NCBI GenBank assembly: GCA_017305555.1
Contig: JAFKKM010000022.1
Location: forward strand, 21,788 to 85,787
Length of the DNA stretch: 64,000 nucleotides
Reading direction: 5' to 3'
Source: Hyphomicrobiales bacterium
GTDB taxonomy: Bacteria; Pseudomonadota; Alphaproteobacteria; Rhizobiales; Xanthobacteraceae
The stretch's first letter is position 1, and each line of letters begins with the position of its first letter. The notes under the pieces were generated by a model. The model was not told the DNA's origin, did not search any database, and saw nothing but the letters and a program-made list of their open reading frames with translations. Made by a program: the position numbers and the translations under genes. Positions 1-7,814 of the stretch are shown one piece after another.

Positions 1-1563
1 CTTGCGGACCCGACCTCGGATGGTTTGGTAGACGTTCCATGCCATCAGGAGGCCGCCGGCGAGATAGAACACGCCGCCCGACACGCGCATCACGTAGTAG
101 GGATGCATCGCGGCGACGGTTTCGGCGAACGAGTAAACAAGGAAACCCTGCTCATCGTATTCGCGCCACATCAGGCCCTGCATAATGCCCGACACCCACA
201 TCGACGAGGCGTAGAGCACGATGCCGAGCGTCGCCAACCAGAAGTGCCAGTTGACCATACGGATGGAATACAGGCGATCGCGGCCCCATAACTTCGGCGC
301 CAGGAAGTAGACGGCGGCGAACGTAATCATGCCGTTCCAGCCCAACGCGCCAGCATGGACGTGCGCGATCGTCCAGTCCGTATAGTGCGAGAGCGAATTG
401 ACCGATTTGATCGACAGCATCGGACCTTCGAACGTGGCCATGCCATAGAAGGCCATAGCGGCCACCATCAGGCGCACGATCGGATCGGTTCTGATCTTGT
501 CCCACGCACCCGACAGCGTCATCAGGCCGTTGATCATGCCACCCCATGACGGCATCCACAGCATGATGGAGAACACCATGCCCAGCGTTTGCGCCCAATC
601 AGGAACGGCCGTGTAGTGCAGGTGATGCGGGCCGGCCCAGATATACAGGAAGATGATCGACCAGAAGTGGACGATAGACAGGCGATAGGAATAGATCGGC
701 CGATCCACCTGCTTCGGCACGAAATAGTACATCATGGCCAGGAAAGGTACCGTCAGGAAGAACGCCACCGCGTTATGCCCGTACCACCATTGCGTGACCG
801 CGTCCTGCACTCCCGAGAACGCCGAGTAGCTTTTCGAGCCGACAATAGACGCCGGCATCGCCAGATTGTTGATCACATGCAGCATCGCGATAGTGATGAT
901 GAAGGACAGGTAGAACCAGTTGGCGACGTAGATGTGCGGCTCGCGACGCCGCAGCAGCGTTCCCATGAAGACGACGAGATAGGCGACCCAGACGATGGTC
1001 AGCCACATGTCGACGTACCATTCCGGTTCGGCGTATTCGCGCGACTGTGTGATGCCGAGAAGGTAGCCGGTTCCCGCCATGATGATGAAAAACTGGTAGC
1101 CCCAGAACACGAACCAGACCAGATCGCCGCCGAACAAGCGCGCGCGGCAGGTCCGCTGTACGACGTAGAAGGAGCTTGCGATCAACGCGTTGCCGCCAAA
1201 GGCGAAAATCACCGCCGAGGTGTGCAGCGGGCGGACGCGGCCGAAATTCAGCCAAGGCTCGAAATTGAGATGGGGGAATGCAAGCTGAACGGCGATAAAC
1301 ACGCCGACGAGAAAGCCGACAACACCCCAGAAGACCGTGGCGATGACGCCATAGCGGATCGGCTCGTCCATGTAGGCGGATTCGTCGACAGGCGCTTGCG
1401 GCTCGAAGTTCGTCTTCCGCATCAAGATGATGGTGAAGATCGCGAGCACGAAAACCGCGATCCACATATGCTGCCGGAACGGTTCATCGACCGCAAAAGC
1501 GGCCCCCATCAATGTAAGGTAACACAGTGCTCCAGCGAGGATGATCCCCAAGCCGTACCTCAT
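1..1563 (-). CDS. ccoN: cbb3-type cytochrome c oxidase subunit I (partial, C-terminus beyond window)
   Basis: Catalytic subunit of the high-affinity cbb3 terminal oxidase, a multi-pass inner-membrane protein that reduces O2 at a heme b3/CuB centre under microaerobic conditions. The minus-strand frame is open from the ATG at 1563 to the window edge (521 codons). It reads the family signatures in order: [15 protein letters not shown] (heme ligand region), [25 protein letters not shown] (CuB histidines), and [13 protein letters not shown] near the C-terminal heme ligands. It ends mid-helix at [13 protein letters not shown], so only a short tail is missing. A GGGGGAC Shine-Dalgarno precedes the ATG. 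The FixK box at 1663-1676 suits microaerobic activation. ccoOQP should follow to the left, outside the window. Confidence 0.96.
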   Translation of the reverse strand, partial: MRYGLGIILAGALCYLTLMGAAFAVDEPFRQHMWIAVFVLAIFTIILMRKTNFEPQAPVDESAYMDEPIRYGVIATVFWGVVGFLVGVFIAVQLAFPHLNFEPWLNFGRVRPLHTSAVIFAFGGNALIASSFYVVQRTCRARLFGGDLVWFVFWGYQFFIIMAGTGYLLGITQSREYAEPEWYVDMWLTIVWVAYLVVFMGTLLRRREPHIYVANWFYLSFIITIAMLHVINNLAMPASIVGSKSYSAFSGVQDAVTQWWYGHNAVAFFLTVPFLAMMYYFVPKQVDRPIYSYRLSIVHFWSIIFLYIWAGPHHLHYTAVPDWAQTLGMVFSIMLWMPSWGGMINGLMTLSGAWDKIRTDPIVRLMVAAMAFYGMATFEGPMLSIKSVNSLSHYTDWTIAHVHAGALGWNGMITFAAVYFLAPKLWGRDRLYSIRMVNWHFWLATLGIVLYASSMWVSGIMQGLMWREYDEQGFLVYSFAETVAAMHPYYVMRVSGGVFYLAGGLLMAWNVYQTIRGRVRK

Positions 1564-1973
1564 GAAATTGTCCCCCGACGCAAACTCGCAATTGCGGGTG
1601 CCGCCTTGAGCGCCCGTTTTAGTTTAGAACGGCTGTACATATACGGGCTGCATGCTCGCTGATTGACGAAGATCAAAGATCGTAAAGGTAACTACCGGCA
1701 ACCGGGAATGACCCGGGCGCGAACAAGACAATCCGGGCAATCTTTCAACGCTGGACGCGAGTGACCGAAAATAACGTTGCGTCGCGCATCCTGTGGCAAA
1801 TTCTGCAAGTACATCTTCGCGCTTCGGCAGGAAATACAGCCGATGATAGGCCCACTTCACTAGTGAGCGCCGCCAACTTATCGCTCACCCTTCGGATCAA
1901 TGTCGAACTGTATCGCTCACTGCGACGACACATCGAAAATTCGCACGGCACTTCGTGTTCCGGGTACTGGGGG
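1564..1973. other. Intergenic region upstream of ccoN
   Basis: About 410 bases between ccoN and a cytochrome b561 gene, both leftward. It holds the FixK box described separately. Open frames here are short, overlap each other on both strands and show no recognisable protein, so I see no gene. Confidence 0.6.
1663..1676. promoter_or_regulatory. FixK/FNR box upstream of ccoN
   Basis: TTGACGAAGATCAA matches TTGA-N6-TCAA. Its centre lies 106 bases before the ccoN ATG; a class II site centred at -41.5 would put transcription start near 1628, leaving a leader of about 65 bases. FixK2 activation of fixNOQP/ccoNOQP is established in Bradyrhizobium. Confidence 0.85.
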
Positions 1974-2513
1974 CTAAGGCCGCATACGGTCAAGCAGGTG
2001 GTCACGCCACAGGTAATGGTGACCCAGGGCTGCTAAGGCATGAATTGCGGCAACCACGATGAGAGCATTGGCGGCAAGTTCGTGCCACTCATTGATGCTG
2101 CGACGGGTTGCAGCATCACCGCTGCCAAACTGCGGCACAGACCACAATCCAAAAACATTGAACCCGCGATATGACGCATCGATAACACCGGCGATGATAA
2201 CGATTCCGATCAAACCATACAGCACATAGTGCGCGAGTTTGGCGATCACATAAAGGCGGCCGCTGTCGGCAGGCGGAAGCACACGACCAAACTTCGCTCT
2301 CCAAGCAACTCGCGTTACAAGAACGAATGCAGCGAGGAACCCCAGAACGACATGCGTGGACCAAACTCCCGTGCGAAGCGGCCCACGCGGAACGAGGTCT
2401 GCTGTCTGACCTATTCCCCACAGGACAGCAATAAGTATGACCGTGATCCAATGCAGCCAAACAGTGGTTGCATCATAACGCTCGGCGGGCCTGAACGATT
2501 GGCTCATAGCCAT
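1974..2513 (-). CDS. Cytochrome b561 family protein
   Basis: A 179-residue four-helix diheme membrane protein of the bacterial CybB-like family, which usually passes electrons from quinol. Histidines sit in all four predicted helices: H21 (WLHWITV), H54 (STHVVLG), H95 (LAHYVLYG), and H144 and H158 in the last helix, which supplies a characteristic histidine-rich tail (LGHHYLW). Length matches the family. The start at 2513 has a weak AAAGAGA; a second ATG two codons later (2507) coincides with the start predicted from the FixK box at 2542-2555, so a leaderless transcript is possible. A second b561 gene lies at 6616-7179 and also has a FixK box. Confidence 0.88.
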   Translation of the reverse strand: MAMSQSFRPAERYDATTVWLHWITVILIAVLWGIGQTADLVPRGPLRTGVWSTHVVLGFLAAFVLVTRVAWRAKFGRVLPPADSGRLYVIAKLAHYVLYGLIGIVIIAGVIDASYRGFNVFGLWSVPQFGSGDAATRRSINEWHELAANALIVVAAIHALAALGHHYLWRDHLLDRMRP

Positions 2514-2541
2514 TCTCTTTCATACAAATCGGGAGGAACAT

Positions 2542-2555
2542 TTGATGCAGATCAA
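2542..2555. promoter_or_regulatory. FixK/FNR box between divergent cytochrome b561 and small membrane gene
   Basis: TTGATGCAGATCAA, a strict TTGA-N6-TCAA palindrome. Rightward it would place transcription start near 2590, 54 bases before the gene at 2644. Leftward it would start near 2507, at the second ATG of the b561 gene. Confidence 0.75.
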
Positions 2556-2643
2556 ACAACAGAATAGCTTTGCTAGGATTAAGATGGAGAGAAACGCGTC
2601 ATGGAGATAGGCGCAGCATTATGCACTTTAGCGGGGATAGAGG

Positions 2644-2949
2644 ATGGGTATTGGCAAAAAGCCCGACCGCAATTCTACGATCGATAAGGCCAGCAAGTTC
2701 GTTACTCTTTTGGTGATTATCGTCACGATAGTAGCGATCCTTCACCTCACAGGTGTAATCGCCTCTCATGAGCCGATGTGGATATACTGGACTTTCCTTG
2801 CGGCAAGCATCATTGCCGGCGTGTGGCTGATCATAAAGCTGCGAAGGTGGCAGATCCGTCCACCCAATGTTAATGCCCGCCGAGTTGTAAACCTACGCCG
2901 ACCAGACCAATCCACAACGCAGACTGATTACCTTGATCGCAAGAAATAG
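2644..2949 (+). CDS. Small two-helix membrane protein, function unknown
   Basis: A 101-residue protein I do not recognise. It has two hydrophobic segments, about residues 19-39 (VTLLVIIVTIVAILHLTGVI) and 45-64 (MWIYWTFLAASIIAGVWLII), then a basic, polar tail, the pattern of a small inner-membrane protein. It sits divergently from a cytochrome b561 gene with a FixK box between them, so oxygen-responsive expression is plausible. The ATG at 2644 follows a GGGGATAGAGG stretch that can act as ribosome binding site. I assign no function. Confidence 0.6.
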   Translation: MGIGKKPDRNSTIDKASKFVTLLVIIVTIVAILHLTGVIASHEPMWIYWTFLAASIIAGVWLIIKLRRWQIRPPNVNARRVVNLRRPDQSTTQTDYLDRKK

Positions 2950-3815
2950 CCAAAGGACGAGCAGAATAGGGATGGCGCTGAGGCGTTGCTTGAGCGCGAG
3001 CACTGCGACATTAGGCAGCTGGTCATGGTCACGCAAAGAAAAGCCCGCCTCCTTGGAAAGCGGGCCGATAGTTCAAAAGATGAGACACCAAAAACCGGCG
3101 CCCCTCGGGTCAACCTGAAAATATGCTTGGATCTTAAAACCCAGCCCGATGGGTGCATTCTCCATGAACCTTTCAATGATGGGGTTGCGATAAATCAATC
3201 ACTCTTCGCGGTGCCGATTATGATTTCCTTTTCAGGTAATCGGATCGGAATAGCTCGCCGACGGATCAAGATTGCTCGAATCCGCTGACCGGCATGGGGC
3301 CGCCGTCGTCATCCCTCAGAGCCGAGTTACTTGTCCACGATGGTCGTGTCATAGGCTCGATCCGCAACGTAGCCCAGCAACATATTGATCGGTCACGGTC
3401 CACAGATCCGGTGACGGGATGTCCTTCGCCGCGCAGCCGAGATAGTTGATACTGCTCCAACATCAGCAGCGCGCTGCCGACGCTCCAGTCCTTGTTGCAC
3501 GCCCGTGGGAGCGCAGTCGATCAGCGTGTCAATCGTCGCTTTCTCTCACGACTTGAACGGTCACGCCTCTTCGGACAAGGAAAGTCGCGCCAATCAGCTA
3601 AATCACGTTTCAGCGACACGATCTTCCACCGGTCATACTTGACCTTGAAACCGCGCTGCAAACCTCCTGTCCGCCGACGCACTAGCCACCGCTGTCGCAT
3701 TCTAGCGTTGATTGATCTTGGACTTAACTCGTGGACGAGATCACCCACCACCAGACGAACTGCCTCGACGATCGGGCCAGGACGTCCAGAAGCTTTTAAA
3801 CGGCAACGATTCGTA
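2950..3815. other. Decayed region with transposase-like remnants
   Basis: No intact gene. On the minus strand around 3335-3375 the reading VADRAYDTTIVDK resembles the (A)D(K/R)AYD motif of IS5/IS4-type DDE transposases. A nearby frame reads SNSALRD, as expected after a frameshift, and YRNPIIERF appears further on near 3150-3190. Stops and frame changes break all of it. The IS66 element was inserted at the right edge of this sequence, so the sequence continuing at 6430 was once contiguous. The family assignment rests on short motifs only. Confidence 0.4.
3035..3065 (-). terminator. Intrinsic terminator-like hairpin, leftward
   Basis: On the minus strand a GCCCGC/GCGGGC six-pair stem with an 11-base loop is followed by TTTTCTTT. 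It would end leftward transcription coming from the decayed transposase region and is probably a relic of a lost minus-strand gene. Confidence 0.5.
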
Positions 3816-3823
3816 GATAGGAG
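3816..3823. repeat. Target site duplication, left copy
   Basis: GATAGGAG, an exact copy of 6430-6437. Eight bases is the usual target duplication length of IS66-family elements. Confidence 0.9.
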
Positions 3824-3892
3824 GTATCCCTCCGACAAGGACCGCGGCTGGGGTGCTTGTAGATTTTGGCGGACGCGTCAGAAATCATCTGT

Positions 3893-4282
3893 ATGGACGT
3901 CTATACAGACAGAGCGGTCAGCCGGCTTGAGATCGTTGATACAGGCGGTCGTCGGCGCTTCAGCGACGCGGCCAAGCTGCGGATTGTCGCCGAAAGCTAT
4001 TCTGGTCGGCGCCTGGGATCTGCGACGGCCCGCAAGTACGGGATCACACGCTCGCAGTTGGCCGACTGGCGCAACGCGGCGCGTGCCGGGCGTTTGGGTG
4101 CGGTCTCGCCCGAGGGATTTGTGCCGGTCGTGGCGGAAGCGGCATCGCCAGTGGCAGGGCCACCACTGCGCGACGCGGGTCGGATGGAGATTGTGAGCCT
4201 GAACGGCCGCCGTGTGATCGTCGATAGTGGCGTCGATGTCTCAGTGTTACTCTGCGTCGTGCGGGGTCTCGAGACGTTATGA
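3893..4282 (+). CDS. tnpA: IS66 accessory protein TnpA
   Basis: First gene of the IS66 element, about 129 residues. The N-terminal half reads [19 protein letters not shown], then [20 protein letters not shown], a helix-turn-helix typical of IS66 TnpA and IS3-type OrfA proteins. I start it at ATG 3893; an upstream in-frame TTG at 3866 is also possible. Its stop overlaps the tnpB start as ATGA (4279-4282), indicating translational coupling. Confidence 0.85.
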   Translation: MDVYTDRAVSRLEIVDTGGRRRFSDAAKLRIVAESYSGRRLGSATARKYGITRSQLADWRNAARAGRLGAVSPEGFVPVVAEAASPVAGPPLRDAGRMEIVSLNGRRVIVDSGVDVSVLLCVVRGLETL

Positions 4283-4635
4283 CGATATCGCTTCCTTCAG
4301 GTCCCGGCGTGCGGGTGTGGCTGGCGACGGGTTATACGGACATGCGATGCGGGTTTCCGTCACTGGCGCTGCGGGTGCAGGAGGTGCTGCAATGCGATCC
4401 GTTCGCGGGACATTTGTTTGTCTTCCGCGGCCGCAGTGGCTCGCTGGTGAAAGCGATTTGGCATGACGGCCAGGGAGCATGTCTTTTTACGAAAAGGCTT
4501 GAGCGCGGCAAGTTTGTCTGGCCGTCGGTTGCGGCGGGAGTCGTCACGATATCGCCTGCGCAACTGAGCTATCTTCTGTCCGGAATTGACTGGCGCCATC
4601 CGCAAGAGACATGGCGCCCGACACGGAGCGGATAG
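4279..4635 (+). CDS. tnpB: IS66 accessory protein TnpB
   Basis: 118 residues, the normal length for IS66 TnpB (Orf2). Recognisable family stretches are [14 protein letters not shown] near the N-terminus, [13 protein letters not shown] in the middle and [20 protein letters not shown] after it. TnpB is needed for transposition of IS66 elements but its biochemical role is not settled. It overlaps tnpA by ATGA and precedes tnpC by 45 bases. Confidence 0.92.
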   Translation: MTISLPSGPGVRVWLATGYTDMRCGFPSLALRVQEVLQCDPFAGHLFVFRGRSGSLVKAIWHDGQGACLFTKRLERGKFVWPSVAAGVVTISPAQLSYLLSGIDWRHPQETWRPTRSG

Positions 4636-4680
4636 CATTTTTGCGATTGAATATTTGGCGTGATGTGATTCGATGGCTTC

Positions 4681-6354
4681 ATGACGTTGAAGCCGAACGA
4701 TCTTCCCTCGGACCTTGAGAGCGCCCTGGCGGCGCTACAGGCCGAGCGTGAGGCGCGACAGCGAGCCGAAGCGAAGGCAGTCAGTTGGCAGGCGCAAGCC
4801 GCCAATGTGCGGGCGCAACTGTCGGATACCGAGGCGCTGATCGCCCATCTCGAGCTGCGCATCGAGAAGCTGAAACGCGAACTTTACGGGCAGCGCTCCG
4901 AACGCACGGCACGGCTGCTCGAGCAGCTGGAACTGGAGCTCGAAGAACTCGTCACCACGGCGAGCGAGGATGAGCTTGCCGCGCAGGCGGCTGCGGCGAA
5001 GACGCAGAACGTCCGCCCCTTCACGCGCAAACGACCGGTACGCAAGCCGTGGCCGGACGACATCGAACGCGAGCGCGTCGTCATCGAGGCGCCGACGCAT
5101 TGCGCCTGCTGCGGTGGATCGCGGCTGGCGAAGCTCGGCGAGGATGTGACCCGGACGCTGGAGGAGATTCCGCGTCGCTTCAAGCTGATCGAGACGGTAC
5201 GAGAGAAGTTCACCTGCCGCGATTGCGAGAAGATCAGCCAGCCGCCGGCGCCGTTCCATGCCACGCCGCGCGGCTTCATTGGTCCGCAATTGCTGGCGAC
5301 GATCCTGTTTGACAAGTTCGGCATGCATATCCCGCTCAACCGCCAGAGTGTGCGCTTCAAGAGCGAGGGGATTGATCTGTCGTTGTCGACGCTGGCTGAC
5401 CAGATCGGCCACGGGACCTTCGCCGTCATGCCGTTGTTCGATTTGATCGAACGCCATGTGCTCGCGGCCGATCGCCTTCACGGCGATGACACCACCATCC
5501 GGATCCTGGCGCAGGACAAGTGCAGGACCGGACGGATCTGGACGTACGTGCGGGATGATCGTCCCTTCGCGGGGCCTGCACCGCCGGCGGCGGTCTACTA
5601 CGCCTCGAGTGATCGTCGTGGCGAGCATCCCCGAAAGCATCTGGCCGCCTTCGCCGGCATCCTGCAATGCGACTGTTACAGTGGCTTCGAGCCGCTGTTC
5701 GACCCGCGGCGCAAGGAGCTGCCGATCACGCCGGCGTTTTGCTTTGCCCATGCGCGGCGGGGCTTCTTCGAGCTGGCTGACATTGCGAAACATGCCCGGG
5801 AAGGCAAGAAGGGCAAGCCGGTCTCTCCGATCGCGCTGGAGGCGGTCAAGCGCCTTGATGCGTTGTTCGAGATCGAGCGCACCATCAACGGTCGCGGCGC
5901 CGACGAGCGGCGCGCCGTGCGCCAGGAAAAGAGCAAGCCGCTTCTCGAGGCGATGCATGCCTGGCTGTTGCGCGAGCGCGAAAACCTCTCGCAATCCTCC
6001 GCGGTTCTAAAACCGATCAACTATATGCTGAAGCGTTGGGACGACCTTGCCCGCTTCCTCGACGACGGCAGGATTTGCTTGACCAACAATTGCGCTGAGC
6101 GCGCATTGAGAGGCATCGCGGTAGGACGGCGCAACTGGACCTTCGCCGGCAGCCAGCGTGGCGCCGACCGGGCCGCCATCATGCTGACGATGATCACGAC
6201 CTGTCGCCTCAACGACGTCGATCCCAAGGCCTGGCTCGCCGACGTCCTCGCCCGTATTGCCGATCTGCCCGCCTCGCGTCTGCACGAACTGCTGCCCTGG
6301 GAATGGAAGCTCCTGCGCCAGGCCAGCAAGCCCACCGATCAACAGGCCGCCTGA
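4681..6354 (+). CDS. tnpC: IS66 transposase TnpC
   Basis: The 557-residue DDE transposase of the element. The N-terminal about 100 residues are a charged coiled coil (LELRIEKLKRELYGQRSERT). A zinc-finger-like section follows (HCACCGG and FTCRDCEK), then the catalytic core with the acidic residues in LHGDDTTIRIL, LQCDCYSGFEPL and NNCAERALRGIAVGRRNW. The C-terminal IS66 domain LTMITTCRLNDVDPKAWL closes it. No stops or shifts interrupt it, so it is probably functional. A long minus-strand frame inside it (4735-5994) is an antisense artefact. Confidence 0.95.
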   Translation: MTLKPNDLPSDLESALAALQAEREARQRAEAKAVSWQAQAANVRAQLSDTEALIAHLELRIEKLKRELYGQRSERTARLLEQLELELEELVTTASEDELAAQAAAAKTQNVRPFTRKRPVRKPWPDDIERERVVIEAPTHCACCGGSRLAKLGEDVTRTLEEIPRRFKLIETVREKFTCRDCEKISQPPAPFHATPRGFIGPQLLATILFDKFGMHIPLNRQSVRFKSEGIDLSLSTLADQIGHGTFAVMPLFDLIERHVLAADRLHGDDTTIRILAQDKCRTGRIWTYVRDDRPFAGPAPPAAVYYASSDRRGEHPRKHLAAFAGILQCDCYSGFEPLFDPRRKELPITPAFCFAHARRGFFELADIAKHAREGKKGKPVSPIALEAVKRLDALFEIERTINGRGADERRAVRQEKSKPLLEAMHAWLLRERENLSQSSAVLKPINYMLKRWDDLARFLDDGRICLTNNCAERALRGIAVGRRNWTFAGSQRGADRAAIMLTMITTCRLNDVDPKAWLADVLARIADLPASRLHELLPWEWKLLRQASKPTDQQAA

Positions 6355-6429
6355 CCTTCAGGTCGTCATCATGAAACTCTCCGCGCCCGCGCGTAGGCGT
6401 CAATCACGCGGCCTTCCTCGTATGCGTAC

Positions 6430-6437
6430 GATAGGAG
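6430..6437. repeat. Target site duplication, right copy
   Basis: GATAGGAG, identical to 3816-3823, directly after the right inverted repeat of the IS66 element. Confidence 0.9.
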
Positions 6438-6554
6438 TGCCTTTGGGCCGATTCGCGTTTACGGCCAAGTCTAGAACGGCGGCGTCGGTTTTGGCTTGTT
6501 TCGACTGCAGTCAATTTGCAACTGGCACGTCCAACACAAATCGAGATTCCCTCG

Positions 6555-6568
6555 TTGATAAGGATCAA
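6555..6568. promoter_or_regulatory. FixK/FNR box upstream of second cytochrome b561
   Basis: TTGATAAGGATCAA. A class II geometry gives a transcript start near 6603, twelve bases before the ATG at 6616. Confidence 0.85.
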
Positions 6569-6615
6569 TTCTACGCGCTCAAGCCGGCTTATCTTTGTAG
6601 CGAAGGGATAGAATC

Positions 6616-7179
6616 ATGACGGACGCAGTGCGCAATGACTACGGTTCGGTCGCCAAAACTTTGCATTGGGTAACAGTTATTCTCGTCATCATAGCCTGGG
6701 CGTTGGGTATCTTCGGCGAGGGACTTTCTGCGAGATCAACTCAAGAATCTGGATTGCTGACGCACATCTCGATCGGATTGGTTATTTTGGTGATCGCAGC
6801 TGTGCGAATACCGTGGCGCATAGCAAATCCACCACCCAAGAATGTTATTACTGAATTCGGTAAATGGTTGATCGAATGGACAGATCCAGCATCTCGCCTG
6901 ATGCACTATATCCTCTATGGATTACTGGTAGCGACACCTACTGTAGGTATTGCACTGCAGTTCGCGCAGGGCCATTCGCTCCCATTATTTGGGCTCGTCG
7001 AAATTCCATCGCCGTGGCTCGCCGATAGAACGTTCGTGCGTGGCATTAAGGAAATGCACGAGATTCTGGCAAATCTTCTCGTGATTTTGGCGGCGTTTCA
7101 TATGACAGCTGCGCTCGTGCATCATATCGTTTTTCGTGATAATATCTTGAGGCGCATGTTGCCGCACCTGCGCAAGTAG
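6616..7179 (+). CDS. Cytochrome b561 family protein
   Basis: 187 residues with four predicted helices and the diheme histidine pattern: H17 (TLHWVTV), H50 (LLTHISIGL), H97 (LMHYILYG), then EMHEILANL and AAFHMTAALVHH in the last helix. It is a paralogue of the gene at 1974-2513, sharing the same motif order. Membrane-bound electron transfer from the quinone pool is the family role; the partner is unknown. The upstream FixK box is spaced ideally, so microaerobic induction is likely. Confidence 0.9.
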   Translation: MTDAVRNDYGSVAKTLHWVTVILVIIAWALGIFGEGLSARSTQESGLLTHISIGLVILVIAAVRIPWRIANPPPKNVITEFGKWLIEWTDPASRLMHYILYGLLVATPTVGIALQFAQGHSLPLFGLVEIPSPWLADRTFVRGIKEMHEILANLLVILAAFHMTAALVHHIVFRDNILRRMLPHLRK

Positions 7180-7469
7180 ACAGGCTGGTATCATAATGAA
7201 TCGATCGGGATCGATCTGTTCTACTTCTGGAGACATTGCGGTAACGATCAGTTACCAGTGTTAGGGCCGACACTTACCGCCCCCCCGCGGCGGGATATTT
7301 TCGACACCGCTGCATCGAATGGGATCATTCAGCCCGCCGGCGATCACCGATTGCCGCCAGTGACGAAAATGCCATGGGGCTTGCTTTGAAGAGAATAACG
7401 GCCATTGCTCGCGCGATAGTCGCCACGGGAGTTCGCATGAACAGAACTAGGCGCGTATCCTCCTCGGAC

Positions 7470-7814
7470 CTAACGTTGGAACATCGATGAGGGCTCACCG
7501 CCGTCACCGATCGCGCCAAATTCTGAAACAGGCATGGTCCAATAAACGATCCTGGATCCTTCGAAGGCCGTCTTCAACCGTTCAAGCAACCGCACCGCCT
7601 CTTGCACATGAATAATTGTCTGCACCATCAATTCGTCGGCATGGCCTTTGACCCGCTCGGCTGATGTCTGCAATCGGACGTCGGAACCGTGTCCCGCAAC
7701 GTCAGAGGACGTAAAACCTGGAACCAGGTCGCGCTGTTCGCTGAGATAGTCGAACAGCTCATCGCGGAGCGATCGGGCAGTGATCAACGTAAGACAGATG
7801 AACTCGGCACTCAT
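7470..7814 (-). CDS. DUF3240 family protein, RND-pump partner
   Basis: 114 residues resembling DUF3240, a small PII/CutA-like fold family usually encoded next to heavy-metal RND pumps. Characteristic stretches are FICLTLITARSLRDELFDYL at the N-terminus and GFTSSDVAGHGS. Its ATG at 7814 overlaps the stop of the pump gene as ATGA, so it is the last gene of the operon adaptor-pump-DUF3240. The role is inferred to be accessory or regulatory for the pump; no catalytic residues are evident. Confidence 0.75.
   Translation of the reverse strand: MSAEFICLTLITARSLRDELFDYLSEQRDLVPGFTSSDVAGHGSDVRLQTSAERVKGHADELMVQTIIHVQEAVRLLERLKTAFEGSRIVYWTMPVSEFGAIGDGGEPSSMFQR

Larger units (their letters stand above)
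3824..6429 (+). mobile_element. IS66-family insertion sequence, complete
   Basis: A 2606-base element with tnpA, tnpB and tnpC in the standard order. The terminal inverted repeats are imperfect: the left end 3824-3846 starts GTATCCCTCC and the right end 6407-6429 reads GTACGCATAC on the opposite strand. They match at 15 of 23 positions and both finish in CCGCG. Flanks carry the perfect 8-base duplication GATAGGAG, so both ends are set to the base. All three genes are open, so the element looks intact and recent. Confidence 0.93.

Noticed and set aside
589..1662. 357-codon plus-strand frame opposite ccoN
   Set aside because: ccoN is unmistakable on the minus strand; the plus frame is its antisense.
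4735..5994. 419-codon minus-strand frame inside tnpC
   Set aside because: Antisense to a clear transposase; composition is Arg/Gln/Leu-rich shadow of high-GC codons with no family resemblance.
7240..7256. GGTAAC-N5-GTTACC palindrome in the gap after the second cytochrome b561
   Set aside because: Single occurrence and far from any start codon; I have no regulator to attach to it.
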